Position numbers and translations under genes: made by a program. 64,000 nucleotides of DNA from Hypericum androsaemum. Taxonomy: Eukaryota > Streptophyta > Magnoliopsida > Malpighiales > Hypericaceae. Positions 1-11,906 of the stretch are shown piece by piece. Numbering within the stretch: position 1 is the first letter of the stretch; each line of letters opens with the position of its first letter. The notes under the pieces were generated by a model. The model saw nothing but the letters and a program-made list of their open reading frames with translations. It made no database searches and had not been told where the DNA came from. Where the stretch lies: positions 2,232,001 through 2,296,000 of the forward strand of contig OZ023185.1 of assembly GCA_963995505.1 (NCBI GenBank), written 5' to 3'.

Positions 1-1415
1 CAATTCCAAGCCAAGAAAAGTACTCATTAAACCCATCCTTCTTCTTGTCTGTCGGTTGGTTCAAGCTTCTTTTCCACAAAAATGTTATGTTTTTATATCA
101 ACACTATCCGAACATCCATTCGACCGTCTAATTCAGCTTTGAGTCGGGTAAGACTTTTAAAATGTGGCAAATTTTTCGACAAGTATTTAACATTATTTTG
201 TTCGCAATGACTCGAACTTGAAATTTCATAGATAAATATAATCTCTCACTAATTAATATAAGTGTTTGTTGGTCTACACACGAATATTATGTTAATCACA
301 ACCATTCTTGTCATTAACGTTGCTCCTATTTTGCTACAGATTAATAATAATTAAGTCATGGCTATTTTTTCTCTGGCTAAATGTATTTGGACTACTCTCA
401 GTCCACACAATATTATTGGCTTTCTTTTCTTAGCTCAAGTTTGTTAGTATAACTGCATGGCTCATGAGTACAGGCTGGTCCAGTACCTTCTTAAACCACC
501 ATACAGTACAGGTAGTAAGTCTTGGTCGTAGTGCTTCATAATCTAAATCCAGAGTCTAAAGAAAATAGCTAATTGCTACTACTCTAGATCAAATGTCACA
601 TAACTCAAATTAAGCTCAATTTGAGAAGAAAATGATGTGGTCTCCAAATCTTTCCTTTTTCAAAGTTATTACAGTTAATATCGTAGAAAATATGAATTTT
701 TGTGGTCTGCATAAATCAACTTGAAATAAATTATTCTATCTTAACTAAAAATTTTAAATTTTTTAAGCAAAGAAAGATTTTCAATCTCTAAAAGTGTAAC
801 TACATTAAAAATTTGGTAGAAAAGGGTCGTAGTTGACTCGAAATCTTCATGAATCGCCGACTAGTTTTTGTGGATTCAACTCGTAATCAACAAAAGATGT
901 GATAACTTTTTTCGGGCACTTGAAGCATAGATCACTAATTAAGCTATATCCTAGCTAGCTAGTTTGCTTGAGTTAGTGAACCAACAAGTACTAATTAATT
1001 GGCGAGAGAGTTATTTTATTTTAATTTCTCGAGAAAAATTTGTCACATTTTAAAAATTGTTCGAAACTCAAACTTAAATTAGTCGATTGAACTAAAAACT
1101 AGATTAGTTAATCAACAGCAACTTAGTCGGAAACAAATGCTATTACAAATAGGGTAATAACTCTCAAGTACTGCCTAACGTCGAACGGTATGTACTGGTC
1201 AATCTCATCGGGCTCATGTGCGTGCTCAGTCTTAGTGGGCTTTCCTCTACACTCCAAGTCTCCACAACTTCAACTTCCAATTAAAGGTCCACCCGGCCAT
1301 TCTACGTGTCTCTAATAAAAATTAGCGGCATACAATACGATAAATTTAGTGTTTGGAAAAATTCATGAAATTTTCGCTATTTCTATACCTGAGGACTGTA
1401 AGTATCTGTATATTT
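1..1415. other. Intergenic AT-rich DNA
   Basis: I see no coding region, RNA gene or clear repeat here. The sequence is AT-rich, with stop codons in all frames and only very short ORFs. Confidence 0.6.
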
Positions 1416-2711
1416 TTTAAAAGAAAAGTCTACTTTAGTACTCTGTGATATCGCAAAAAATCGAGTTAGTACCCTGTATTTAAAACGTATCAATTGAGTC
1501 AAACTTATTACAATTAAAATCAATTAGAGGCCCGGGCAGCTGCCCGAACCTTTCCCAACCTGCCCGACCAACTTGGCTAGCCACATCACCAAAATTTGAT
1601 GACGTGGCCACGTGGCTATCTCTTCTCTTCCTCTTTCTCTCCCCTCTTCTTCTTCTTCTTCTTCTTCTTCTTCTTCTTCTCTCACCATAAAAAATCAAAC
1701 CAAAAAATTAAAATCAACAAAGAATAAAATCAACTAGCTCACGAGTAAAATCAACGAATAAAATCATTCCCAAAGTTTAACTTCAATAATTAAAAGCCTA
1801 ATTAAAACCCTAATCGTTCTCATCTTCGGTTCCGAAAACCTTTCGACCCGCCAATAATGGCGAAGCTTCGAAAGCTTCGATCTCTCCGTCGGAGGCACAC
1901 CGGTCGTCACCGCCGGTGCCACGACGTCACCTGAAATGAGGCAAGCACGTTGGTGGTCCTCGGACTACAGGAATCGGCGCGTGGACAATGGTGTCGTTGA
2001 GCCACGGACCGAGTCTGAAAATGGCTCGACGACACCTCGTCGCTCTCGTCGATTCGACGCTCACTGCCAGCCCCACGACGTCGCCCGAGACGAGGCGAGT
2101 TCGACGGTGGTGACCTACCTTGGTGACTCGGCGCGTGGCGCCCGGGGTCGTTGAAGATGGCTGAAAGCTTCGATCTCTCCGTTGGAGGCACACCGGTCGA
2201 CACCGCCGGTACCACGACGTCACCCGAAACGAGCCGAGCACGTTGGTGGTCCTTGGACTCCGTGAATTAGTGCGTGGACAACGGTGTTATTGAGTCGCGG
2301 ACCGAGTCTAAAAATGGCTCGACGGCACCTCATCGCTCTCGTCGATTCGACGCTTACCGCCGGCTCCACGATGTCGCCCGAGACGAGGTGAGTTCGACGG
2401 TGGTGACCTACCTTGGTGACTCGGTGCGTGGCGCCCGGGGTCGTTGAAGAGGAAGAAAAAAAAGAAGAAGATGAGGGGAGAGAGATAGAAAGAGAAGAGA
2501 TAGCCACGTGGTGTCACGTCATCAAATTTTGGTGATGTGGCTAGCCAGGGCAGTGTTCGGGCAGGTTGGGAAGAGTTCGGGCAGCTACCCGGGCCTCTAA
2601 TTGATTTTAATTGTAATAAGTTTGATTCAATTGATACGTTTTAAACTACATGGTACTGACTTAATTTTTTGCGATACCACAGGGTACTTAAGTGGACTTT
2701 TCCTTTTTTAA
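1416..2711. mobile_element. Non-autonomous TIR DNA transposon with long arms
   Basis: The two ends are inverted copies of each other over about 250 bp. The left arm (about 1416-1690) reads AAAAGTCTACTTTAGTACTC, and the right arm (about 2450-2711) gives nearly the same sequence on the opposite strand, including the shared GAGGCCCGGGYAGCTGCCCG block. Both arms end inward in a CT-rich tract (CTTCTT repeats). No transposase is present, so the element is non-autonomous. The outer ends are AT-rich, which makes the exact boundary and any target duplication uncertain. Long arms and no transposase suit a Mutator-like or foldback-type element. The arginine-rich ORF in the left arm is a by-product of the CTT microsatellite. 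Confidence 0.75.
1871..2454. repeat. Two tandem 292-bp units inside the TIR element
   Basis: The unit starting near GCTTCGATCTCTCCGT at about 1874 recurs at about 2166, giving a 292-bp period with scattered substitutions. It is GC-rich compared with the flanks and contains several overlapping ORFs on both strands. None resembles a known protein, and they are best explained by the base composition. Confidence 0.75.
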
Positions 2712-3977
2712 AATCAAAAGGCCTAATGCTTCTGTGCCTTGTTCGTCGACTGGGAAGGAAAGCCCAGTTCTCAGACAGTTCGGCCTTGAAGACAGAAAGA
2801 CCACGTCATTGATCAGAAAACAGAAAGCCCATATTCTTGCAATTTAGATTCCTATCTTCGGCTTTTGTACATTCGATGATCGATCCATATTCTTGCAATT
2901 TATATCCCTGAAAAAGCAATATTTTAAAAAATCAAATGACAATCTGATTGGTTGAACTGTTATCTGGAATCAAACCCGGATGACTATTCAACTAGTGATC
3001 AATGATATTAACAGCCAGTTGAACTGATATGATCGATCAGTTTATCTAATAGAATTAACCGGTTTACTTAATTAGACTGACTGATATACTGAACTGAACA
3101 TTCAAAATAATCATTATTAATATATGTTACAATGAATGGTTGACAGGGGACAGTCCTAGTTGTCTTAGGAATTCAGTAATATGTAATTTGGAACTATGTC
3201 TCCATCTACATACAGAAGTTGGTTGGAGGACAATAATCGAAGCTAATCATATAGTAAGAGGGTGATGATTATATACTAATTTAATAGATTAAAATGTATA
3301 TAGCCCAGAAATTCAAATAAAGCTAAAACTTGGCGCAACTTAGAGACATGTCGTACAAATGACAAAACATTTGATTTGTCTTCTTGCGAGTTTAATTTAC
3401 TGTCTAATTACAACTCACCTATATTTAATATCCTCGGGTCAAATAGGTCCAATAATCAATTGCAGGAATTGTTCCACTCCGGAGTCAAAAATAAAATATT
3501 TTTACGTCGTAAATCTAATATTATTTTTTTATGTCTCTTATCGAAATTCATGTTCATAACTTTATCCTTCTTAAAAAAAAAATCATTCACAATTCTAGTG
3601 ACAACATTATCGTCTAATGGATCCAGGTAAATCTTGAAGATAAAAATCTAGTTATCGTTTCTAGTAATTCAAGTTAATCATCATGATTACATTGGGTCTC
3701 TTATAAATCAAAGTAGGAGTTGAAGATATGACTATATGATACGATAGGGAAATATCAGCTATATGGGACCAGTTGGACTCTACTATTATTGGCCCATGTC
3801 ATAAAGTTCTAAGTAACTTCGTTAAAAATGTTCTAATTAACTATTTTCTTTCGAATCGAGTGGCTTCTCAAATGGGTCCACCAAAAGTCAAATCCCTCTC
3901 TGTTCTTCCCGTCCTATTCGGAAAGTCGTACACTTGATGATGCACAAAAAATAACTGGAGAATTCGCCGAGATCCAT
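2712..3977. other. Intergenic DNA
   Basis: I see no gene or defined element here. Two small overlapping plus-strand ORFs between 3359 and 3630 have AT-rich, low-information translations and are not supported as genes. Confidence 0.6.
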
Positions 3978-3991
3978 AACCCTCCTCTTCA
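3978..3991. repeat. Left 14-bp flanking repeat of the viral insertion
   Basis: AACCCTCCTCTTCA is repeated exactly at 14339-14352. The two copies lie outside the (TA)n tracts that border the endogenous virus array. They behave as a duplication of the integration site, or as the original sequence copied during break repair. Confidence 0.75.
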
Positions 3992-4007
3992 TTAAAAAAA
4001 AATAAAA

Positions 4008-4009
<2 letters not shown>

Positions 4010-4047
<38 letters not shown>
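4010..4047. repeat. (AT)n microsatellite at the left edge of the viral array
   Basis: About 18 AT units directly abut viral sequence. A shorter TA run (about 14316-14335) marks the other edge. Florendoviruses are reported to lie preferentially in TA-dinucleotide repeats, which fits this arrangement. Confidence 0.85.
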
Positions 4048-4050
<3 letters not shown>

Positions 4051-4052
4051 CG

Positions 4053-4322
4053 CGGCAGAACATGATTATATAAATATAAACTTTATTAATATAAACTTGA
4101 TAAATATAAATAAATTTTAGTACAATAATAATAATAAACTTTAAGACTAAATAAGGAGATAGACTTTAAAGAGAGGGATAGCGACGGCGGCGGAACATGA
4201 TTATATAAATATAAACTTTATTAATATAAACTTGATAAACATAAATAAACTTTAGTACAATAATAACAATAAACTTTATGACTAAATAAGGAGATAGACT
4301 TTAAATAGAGGGATAGAGGGAT
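4053..4322 (-). repeat. 135-bp tandem duplication at the viral 3' region
   Basis: Two adjacent units of about 135 bp (about 4053-4187 and 4188-4322) both contain the AACATGATTATATAAATATA motif and AATAAA-like strings on the minus strand. They lie downstream of the viral TATA box and probably form the polyadenylation and leader-start region of the pregenomic RNA. The first unit is cut by the integration junction. Confidence 0.75.
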
Positions 4323-4425
4323 TACAATCGCAGAGGGGAAGAGCAGGTATGATGATCAAGGGCTTCTATTCTCTACGGGTTTTTCCAACTAAATCACACT
4401 CTGATGTTAACAATAGAGGGGTCCT

Positions 4426-4623
4426 CCTTATATAGGGAGAGGAAGTCCTGTTACAATAGTATTACAACAGTGGTTAATAAGGGGCAGAAGGAATCTCTGC
4501 TTTCGGTGGCTGGGGTCCACCATTATGCGTTGTCTTTTGGTGCGTTGTCAGTTGCTTTCGGTGGCTGGGGTCCACCGTTTTAATAATTCTGACGTCATTG
4601 GCTTTCGGTGGCTGGGGTCCACC
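4426..4623 (-). promoter_or_regulatory. 35S-like pararetroviral promoter
   Basis: On the minus strand, just after ORF2, three copies of a 23-bp element (GGTGGACCCCAGCCACCGAA plus AGC) lie at 4601-4623, 4554-4576 and 4499-4521. A perfect TGACGTCA, an as-1/CRE-type bZIP site, sits at 4590-4597. These are followed by CCCTATATAAGGAGG, a TATA box at about 4426-4435. Upstream repeats plus a TGACG element plus TATATAAGG is the layout of Caulimoviridae pregenomic promoters. It would drive transcription toward lower coordinates. Whether it is still active cannot be judged from sequence. Confidence 0.8.
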
Positions 4624-4695
4624 ATTTTGATAACTTGGTTGAAAGTCGTTAATGCCGTTGTGGTTGAAAGTCGTTGATGCCGTTGCGGGATGGGC

Positions 4696-6021
4696 TTATG
4701 GTAATCCATCGAAACCAGCACCATCATCTTCACTGAGGGAGATGTATGGTTCTTCTTCTTCTTCTTCGTCTTCTTCATAAGGGGAAGAGGAAGCGTTTGA
4801 GTTACTTTTAGCCATCTTTTGCATGATGGCAAAATATTCTTTCTCAGTGCCGGCCGAGGCCAACAAAGCTTGAATCTTGGCCTTGTGAGCCAGGAATTGC
4901 GTTTGTGATGTTGAGGCATTGGCTGTAATTTGGGCAGGATTGGCAGCTTTAAACCAATTGAGGACAATGATGGTCGTTAGTTTCAAATCTGCACGGAAGG
5001 CAGTCCACCATTTGATTTTGAAGCGGCGAACAAGTAGATTGACATTGTTCGTGGCATCATAGGTGTGGAACTCATAATGCCAGGTGCACACCCATGGCAG
5101 ATAGAATTTCATACAGAACAATAAAAGAGGGCCGAAAGGTTTTTCGATTTGGGGGGGGGGGGGGAAATATTTTCCTTTAAAAAGGTTGTAACAACCCAAG
5201 ACATCCTCAGTAAGGATGGCTGGGGTGCAACCATAATAATTCCACCAGGTTAGGAACCAAAATGGAATATGAGTACAATCGAAAGGCTGGAGAAAAAAGA
5301 ACAGCCAAATGTGTGTGAACTTTGAGTTTTGGTTGAGAAAAGCGTTGAACTAGGCTTGCTGGTAATCCCAATAGCAATAAAGAGTACTATGGGTAGTAGT
5401 CGGGGTGAGGGGTAGGTGCTTTGGCTTGTGCAAAGGTTGGCCCCATTGCGACGGATGTAAAATCTGCATGATTTGGCAGGCTGAGTAGGCAGGGGTTGAC
5501 GTGTCAGGGGGCTTGTAGAAATGCTTTATGGTGATGGATTCTGTGTGCTCAAGGATGGCAGTGTAATAGGCTATTGGTTTGGCAATATCGGCCGGGATCA
5601 TGTGCTGGCCGGGTGGGAAAATTCGGGCGGCTGCTATTGTGGGGTCAGTCTGGTGATGATCTCTTTCAACAAAGAGAAGAGACTGTGTCTGGGTTTTATG
5701 GGTGTAAACATCTTTGGTTCGGTTTGGGGTGAGAGATTGGGAGGGCTGGGAAATGATATGGGTGGTGCTTGGCTTTGAGATTTTTGGGGAGGGTGTCGGC
5801 ATTAAAGCTTGAGAGTTTTGGGATAGGCGTTGGAAAACATCGACAAGTTCGGCCGGGTAGACCGGATTATGTTGGAATTCATCCAACCATTTTTGGACAT
5901 TACAGGGAGCTTTAAAATCATCTTCAGCTTCAGCAATAGATGCCCAGGTTCGGGTAGGGACAATAGACTTTGATGCAACAGACTTTACTTTAGCTTCTCT
6001 GGAGGAGGGATTTGGAGGCAT
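4696..6021 (-). pseudogene. Viral ORF2 (unknown function), broken
   Basis: This frame starts with ATG at 6021, three bases after the end of the RNase H frame. Read through its breaks it covers about 440 codons and stops at 4696, next to the promoter repeats. An in-frame stop at 5350-5352 and a length-variable G run at about 5152-5163 (poly-proline region) interrupt it. The C-terminal part is rich in Glu and Ser, including a run of seven Glu. Its middle is rich in aromatic residues and Pro. The position right after the polymerase frame is that of the florendovirus second ORF, whose function is unknown. I see no known catalytic motif. A second copy of its middle part is at 13570-14314. Confidence 0.75.
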
Positions 6022-6023
6022 GG

Positions 6024-7310
6024 CTACATATTAGTTAAAAACTCACGGGTTAGGAGATCGGGAAGGGAATTGCTTTCTCCTTTAATATAGACAATATCAA
6101 AATCAAAAATACTCAAAATAGCTTGCCATCGGACAAAGATATGTTTTGAGGCTATGTTTTGAACATCTTTTTGCAAAATTTCTTTTGCAGCTTGGGTGTC
6201 AATACGCAATAAGAATTTTTGATTTAAAAGATCGCTTTGAAATTTAGTAATACATAGAACAATACTCAAAATCTCTTTTTTAATAGTAGAATATTTGAGC
6301 TGGGTGTCATTCCAATGAGCAGAGGTAAATGCGATGATATGCTCATGCGTGCCTTGCTGTTGCTTTAAGATGCCACCATAACCGATATCAGAAGCATCGG
6401 TTTCAACAATTTTGAATGCAGATGGGTCAGCCAAATGCAAACATGGTATATGCTGAATTTGTTTTTTGATGTGTTGAACAATGCGTGTATGCTCATGAGT
6501 CCATGGGCATGGATTTTTCTTTAAACGATCATGCAGTGGTTTGATGATGCGATGAATGTTGGGGAAAAATTCAAAAACATAATTGAGTGAACCTAAAAAG
6601 CGTTGGAGTTGGGTTTTTTCAATAAGTTCATCAGGGAATTTTGAAGCAAATGTAATCGACCGATCGATGGGGGTGATAGTCCCTTGGCTGATAAAGTGGC
6701 CAAGAAAACGTATTTTTTTAAAAGGACAATTTTGACTGGGACAAAACCATACCATTTTTCTTTACAACATCAAAGAAGGTGTTGAGATGTTTGAAATGCT
6801 GATCAATTATTTTGGAAAAAATTAGGACATCATCAATATAGACGATACAAAAAGAGGAGAATGGATTGAAAATTTCGTTCATGATTTGTTGAAATTCACT
6901 TGGGGCATTTTCCAAACCAAAGGGCATTACATTCCATTCATACTGGCCAAATGGGACAGTAAAAGCTGTTTTGTAACGATCTTTGGGGTAGATCTGGATC
7001 TGCCAGAAAGCAGATTTCATATCAAACTTTGAAAAAAATGAAAGAATCATGAAGGCGATTTAAAAGATCTTTTTTGTTTGGGATTGGATAACGAATCCAC
7101 TTTAAGACGTTGTTCAAAGGCTTGTAATTGATCACGAGACGTGGAACTCCACGTTCGATCTCAGAGTTTTTCATGACATAAAATGCAGCACAGCTCCAAG
7201 GAGATTTGGATTTAGAGATCAAACCCTTTTGCTCTAAATCGTGGATCTCTTTTTCGCATAAAGCAATCATGTCGGAATTCATTTGAATGGGACGGGCTTT
7301 TGTGGGAATT
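6024..7310 (-). pseudogene. Viral reverse transcriptase-RNase H, frameshifted
   Basis: This is the polymerase end of the viral ORF1. The RT palm is visible as the YIDD motif at about 6829-6843, preceded by a FDMKSAFWQI block (about 6990-7030) and a PFGLENAP block (about 6905-6930). The RNase H begins near 6410 with ETDAS and continues to the stop at 6024. Its role would be to copy pregenomic RNA into DNA and degrade the RNA. The domain is spread over three overlapping frames (7022-7282, 6718-7050, 6024-6755), so at least two frameshifts separate the fingers, palm and connection. Another break joins it to the protease part near 7300. It cannot give a functional enzyme. Confidence 0.9.
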
Positions 7311-9540
7311 TATCTTTCTGAAAATTGGGAATCATAAGGAAGAGTGATAACATACTTTTTTCGATGCCAGAAAGTATTAGGAAGATCAGAACAAAGCTCG
7401 TTAAGGAGCTTAGTTTTAAAAATGTCAATATTGCGTTGGGTAGAAGGTTCAAGCAATTGTTGAGAAATACGTTGAAAATGAATAGAGTTTTTAGTATCAT
7501 GTAAATCATATTCTTTTGAAGAAATAAGAGAGTTAAGAAGATGCAATCTGCGTGTGTTTGGTTTTTGTAGAAATGGGAAAATAATTTTTTTGGAAATGGG
7601 GGTCTTTATTTTGAAAGAGATACCATCGTGATTAACACTATAAGGAGTAATGAGATTGATGAAAGGCATTCCAATAATGACAGTGTGATTCATATTGGAG
7701 ACAAGTAAGAAGGTGATTTTAATCTTGGTATCATTGTTGCTGACGAAGGCATCAGTTTTTTGAGTGATAAGCATTTTGGAATTATTGGCTGCAGAAAGCT
7801 TTTCTTTAGTATGATCTAAAAAATGTTTGGGGACAAGGCCGTCCTTAATGCAGTTAAGATCAGCACCAGTGTCAAATAAAGTAATGGTATCTAACTGAAA
7901 AGTATCAGAAAAATATAAAGTGATACGGATCAGGTATTTACGTGACGTGACGCGTTTGAGAGCATTAAGGAATTCGTTAGGTTGATGAGTAGGTTCATTA
8001 GGATGACTAGACTCAGAATCACTGGAATCATCATCGTTGTTGATAGGGATTTTTGATAAGAGGTTTTGGACAATAGAATGTGTTTCAAGTTGCTGTCTTC
8101 GTAGGTCTTTAAGCTCCTTCTTGATAATCTTGATTTCTGATTGTAAAGTAGGAATGGAAGGAATGGAAGACTTTTGGGTTTGCTTTGTATGAAGAATTTT
8201 GGTAAGATTATAAGCCTTAGGTGGGACAGTTACAGAGGTAGAAATGTCAATGGAGTTGAGTAGCTTGGAAAGATAAGTCTTTCTTTTGGTAGGGTCTTCG
8301 ATGTCATTAGCCATGGCGAGGAGAAATTCTTGGTCTTGGGTGAGGACGCAGATAGATTTTTCTGAGTCAGACTCAGAAGAGGAGTGGATGAGCTCATCAA
8401 GTTGTTCCGATTCTTTAGTGACAGAGCTGGAGTCAGAATCAGAATCGTTGATCATGAGGGCAGAGATCTGGTCAAGGAGGTCGGGGGCCAGATCTAAGGC
8501 GTGAAGTCTTTTGTTGAGACGACAATATTTGGCAATATGACCTTTACGGCCACATTTGTGACAGACAGTGTCTTTGAAATGATCATCGTTTTTAAAAGAA
8601 GACTTTTTGGAAGAACGTGTGAAAGGTCGCTTGTCATGCTTGGAATTGGACTTTGAAGTGAGACGATAGGATTTGTCAGGATAAGATTTATCATAACGCT
8701 TAGATTTGTGTTTATGACGGTATGGTTTTGAAGAGAAAATGGGACAATGGCAGTCTTTGGAATTTTGAGGGGTGCGAGAAATATCGAATTGTTGACAGAA
8801 GGATCCAAGTTCCTGTTTGGTCTGTCTCAATTCTTTCTTGATGTTCTTCTGGAGCTTTAGATCTTGGCAGATCTGTAATCCTTGCTGTTGGGTGATACTG
8901 ATGAGTTCACCGTAGGTGAGGTCGAAATAATTGATAGGGATTCCGTGGGTGGTTTTGAGAAATCGTCTGACCTTTTCACCAAGCATAAAAAGGAGACCAT
9001 CGATAAGTTTTTCTTTCCAAAAAGGCTTATTAGAATCCTCGCGAAGCATGACGCGTGTGAGAAAGGTGTTCTTGTAGTGTTGGAAGTCACTGAGTTTGTG
9101 GCATTTGAGATTTGAAAGAAGTTCGGCATTTTTGTCTTTGAGGTGAGAAGAATCACCTATGAAATGAAGAGAAATGGCGAAGATGAGGGAAGAAATGGCA
9201 TCTTGTATGTAATGACCTTCGGGTGTTAAGACAGGGTTGTTGGCTTCATCATGTTGAAGGCTGTTGAGAATTTCTTGCCGTTGGTCTTCAGTGAGGTAGA
9301 AATCCCACCATCCTTTGAGTTGGCCAGAGAATCCAGAAATAAGGATTTCGGCAATGGATTTGTCGGGAATGGATGTTTGTGTCTTGTAAGCATTGGCTGC
9401 CATGGTCATTTGTTGTAAGAGAGACAGAATATTGTATTCTATCATGGCATCAATATTCCATTCGTAAATGGAATTGGAATTGAATTTGGCTTGGTTGAGG
9501 ATACTGGGCTTTTGTTCGAGAGCAATATCCGGGCCAGGGA
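7310..9540 (-). pseudogene. Viral coat protein C-terminal part and aspartic protease
   Basis: This continuous frame carries the C-terminal coat-protein region followed by the protease. A CCHC zinc knuckle (CHKCGRKGHIAKYC, about 8523-8565) follows a Lys/Arg/Ser-rich stretch, as in caulimovirid coat proteins. A Ser/Asp/Glu-rich acidic stretch comes next (about 8330-8460). The retropepsin active site FDTGAD is at about 7858-7876. In the family, coat protein packages the genome and the protease cleaves the polyprotein. The N-terminal side is separated from the movement-protein frame by a frame change near 9540, caused by a deletion seen when compared with copy 2. The frame ends in a stop at 7310. 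Confidence 0.88.
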
Positions 9541-11525
9541 TGGAGAGAGGAGGATGATCTGATAGACTCAGAATCTGAATCCTGATTGAGAGTGTGGACG
9601 GCGTTCGAGTTTGGAGAAGGGGTATCGTCAGCAATAAGGGGGGAGGAAGGAGAGACCTCAATGCTGGAGATCTGTTGTCGAAGGATATCAGCAAAATCCT
9701 GATTTTTGTGGATCTGGCGGATACTTGTTTGGGAAACTTGGAAGGGTTTAAAGATAGGTTGTTGAATAGTCGAAATAGGAGTTGAAGAGGAATGCGGGGA
9801 TGAAAATGAAGGTAGTTGACCTTCGATGCGTTCAAGCTGTTTACTAATCGTACTGAGATGGTTATTACAAAAATTATTCTGGGCAATGATACGCCTAGAA
9901 TTTTGTAAAATATCATTAGTGGCAGTCTTATAAGGAGTTGCTTCAATGGGGTGATCAGCGATGTTGAGATTGATCTGCCTTAATGGCGGATGGGGGGAGG
10001 AAATGGTCTCACCAGCAGTGGTTTCCCACTGATTTTGGTGGCGTTTGGATCGGGTAATAGGGTTGGTCATTTTGGTAAAGGAATTATAGGAGTCAATCAT
10101 CTCTTGAATACAAGTAGGCATGAGAAATTGTTCAAACCAGTCAAAAAATAAGACCTGGGTTCGATATTCCTCAAGAAACTCGTAATAAGAGGTTTGAGTC
10201 TGATCGCGTTTAGGTTTACAGAAATTTCTGAAGAACCATTTGACCTTGGCCTTGTTGTGGGGAGCATTGAAATCAGACCGGAGAAAGTCCTTGTCAATTT
10301 GGAAGGGATTTTCCAGAACGTTAAGCTCGTTATGGAATTGTTGGTTCTCAGTCACCTGTGAATGAGTGGGGGAAGAAGGAAAGGATTCTTCTTCAGTAGG
10401 AGCTTTTGGATGGGTATAAATGGGATGGGGAATCTGAGATCGATAGTTGACATGTTGTAAGGCAGGGTTTGGAAGATCAGACGTGGAAAATCTGGACTTG
10501 TCAGGGAGATGTATGACAGGCGGTGGACGATTAGGAGTTCCTATTTGTGAAACTCTTCCAAGGTTTTGGAACGAAGAGGACATACTCTCGCTACGAGATA
10601 GGGAAGGGTTCCCTGCAGATCTCGAGCTAGAGGAACGATTGAAAGTGATACCAACAGTACCACCAGAATAGCGATTGATGCGTGAAACATCATTGCTAGG
10701 TTGGGGTTCAATAGGTTTGGTCTCAGAGTGATCCATGACCTCTAAGATCCATTCGTCAGGAAGGGTAACATCCCTCCATTGGATAGCTTTAGGTGTGACG
10801 GTGTTGGCGCATGTGAAATCAGTTTGCAATAAAATGGTTTGGTCTTTGGTGGATTGAAAATGATGCTTTGTTACAAACGCAGAAATCATGGCTTTATAAT
10901 GGACTTTAAAACTCAAGGAAATATTCACGGTACCATGCATAAGAGCGTAATTAAAAGTTTTCAATTGGAGAGTTAGAGCATGAAGAATGTTAGGATCTCG
11001 TAAAGATAAAGTGAGATTGGGATGGCAATCAAAAGATAAAGGGCCACAGGCGAGACTGGACTCGACGGAGCTCATAAGGGAGTCTTTAAAACGGAGATGT
11101 CTTGCATCCCTTAAGATAGCAAGGATAGAAGCGTCAAGACCGGCAATAGTCAGGGGTATAATACCAACTTGGACTAGACCGATATGAATGAAATTGAAAC
11201 CTTTTTTGCTATGACTTTGAAGAGAATCTTTGAACAATAGTTGAAAAGTTTCAATGGGTTTAGAAACTGACATAGAATGCTCTTCTTGTTTGAAAACATA
11301 ATCATGCTTTAAAAATGGGTTTTTTGAAACGTGATAAATGTCATGCTTTGAAATCTTTGGTAGTTTCCAGTTATCGATGCAACCTTTAAAATCTTCAATG
11401 ATCAGTTCGTTACTATTTATACGGCTTTGTGCGTTACTGGACTCAGTCAATTCATGAGCAGATGAGGTGCATGATGCATTATTGCAAGAAAATGGGTCCA
11501 TAGTTGACATTAGATGCAGATGCAA
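9541..11525 (-). pseudogene. Viral movement protein and coat protein N-terminal part
   Basis: This is the first part of the viral ORF1, with candidate starts at 11525, 11510 and 11501. The first 290 or so residues resemble the 30K-superfamily cell-to-cell movement proteins of Caulimoviridae. Support is overall: a conserved LTIAGLDASILAILRDAR-type core near 11110-11170 and a following Asp-containing beta-rich region. A Ser/Pro-rich linker and the coat-protein N-terminal domain follow. The frame is open for about 660 codons and runs out at 9450 after the frame change near 9540. Fusion of movement protein ahead of coat protein and polymerase is typical of florendo- and petuviruses. Confidence 0.8.
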
Positions 11526-11906
11526 GTGATGAGAGAATTACCAGCACAAAGCCAATGGTCTAACTGCCACACTCCGGGACTTACTGCCTGCTACCATGCA
11601 TGGTCTAACCACTCTTTCAATATATGCAGATGCAACCTTAGCCAGCCATGAAGGCGGTTCTACAATGAATGCACAATGCAGCTGGAATGCTACAGTAACT
11701 CACTATTCCTATAAATAGTAAGTCGATGAACAATGAAGGCAAGAAAGATGCACAATAAAGGTGTTCTACCTTGATATATACTTTTGTTTGCGAAGCACCA
11801 AGGAGTTTTAACCCTGGAGAGTCCAATTGGGGACACTTCTCAAAAGCTATACCGTAGGTACGATTGAACGATATGATATGCAGGGGGGGCAATGGCTCTG
11901 ATACCA
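11526..11906 (-). promoter_or_regulatory. Viral leader with tRNA-Met primer binding site
   Basis: The minus strand shows TGGTATCAGAGCCA at 11906-11893. This matches the 3' end of plant initiator tRNA-Met and is the minus-strand DNA primer site used by caulimovirids. The roughly 380-bp stretch to the movement-protein start is a short untranslated leader. The primer site is also where copy 1 ends and copy 2 begins. The shared GGGTGCG string at the join hints at a microhomology junction. Confidence 0.85.

Noticed and set aside
1480..1698. Minus-strand ORF with a long arginine run
   Set aside because: It is the translation of a CTT microsatellite in the transposon arm and has no protein-like remainder.
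3359..3630. Two overlapping plus-strand ORFs
   Set aside because: They are AT-rich, low-complexity translations with no domain, promoter or splice context.
8286..9115. Plus-strand ORFs inside the viral region
   Set aside because: They are antisense shadows of the viral coat-protein frame.
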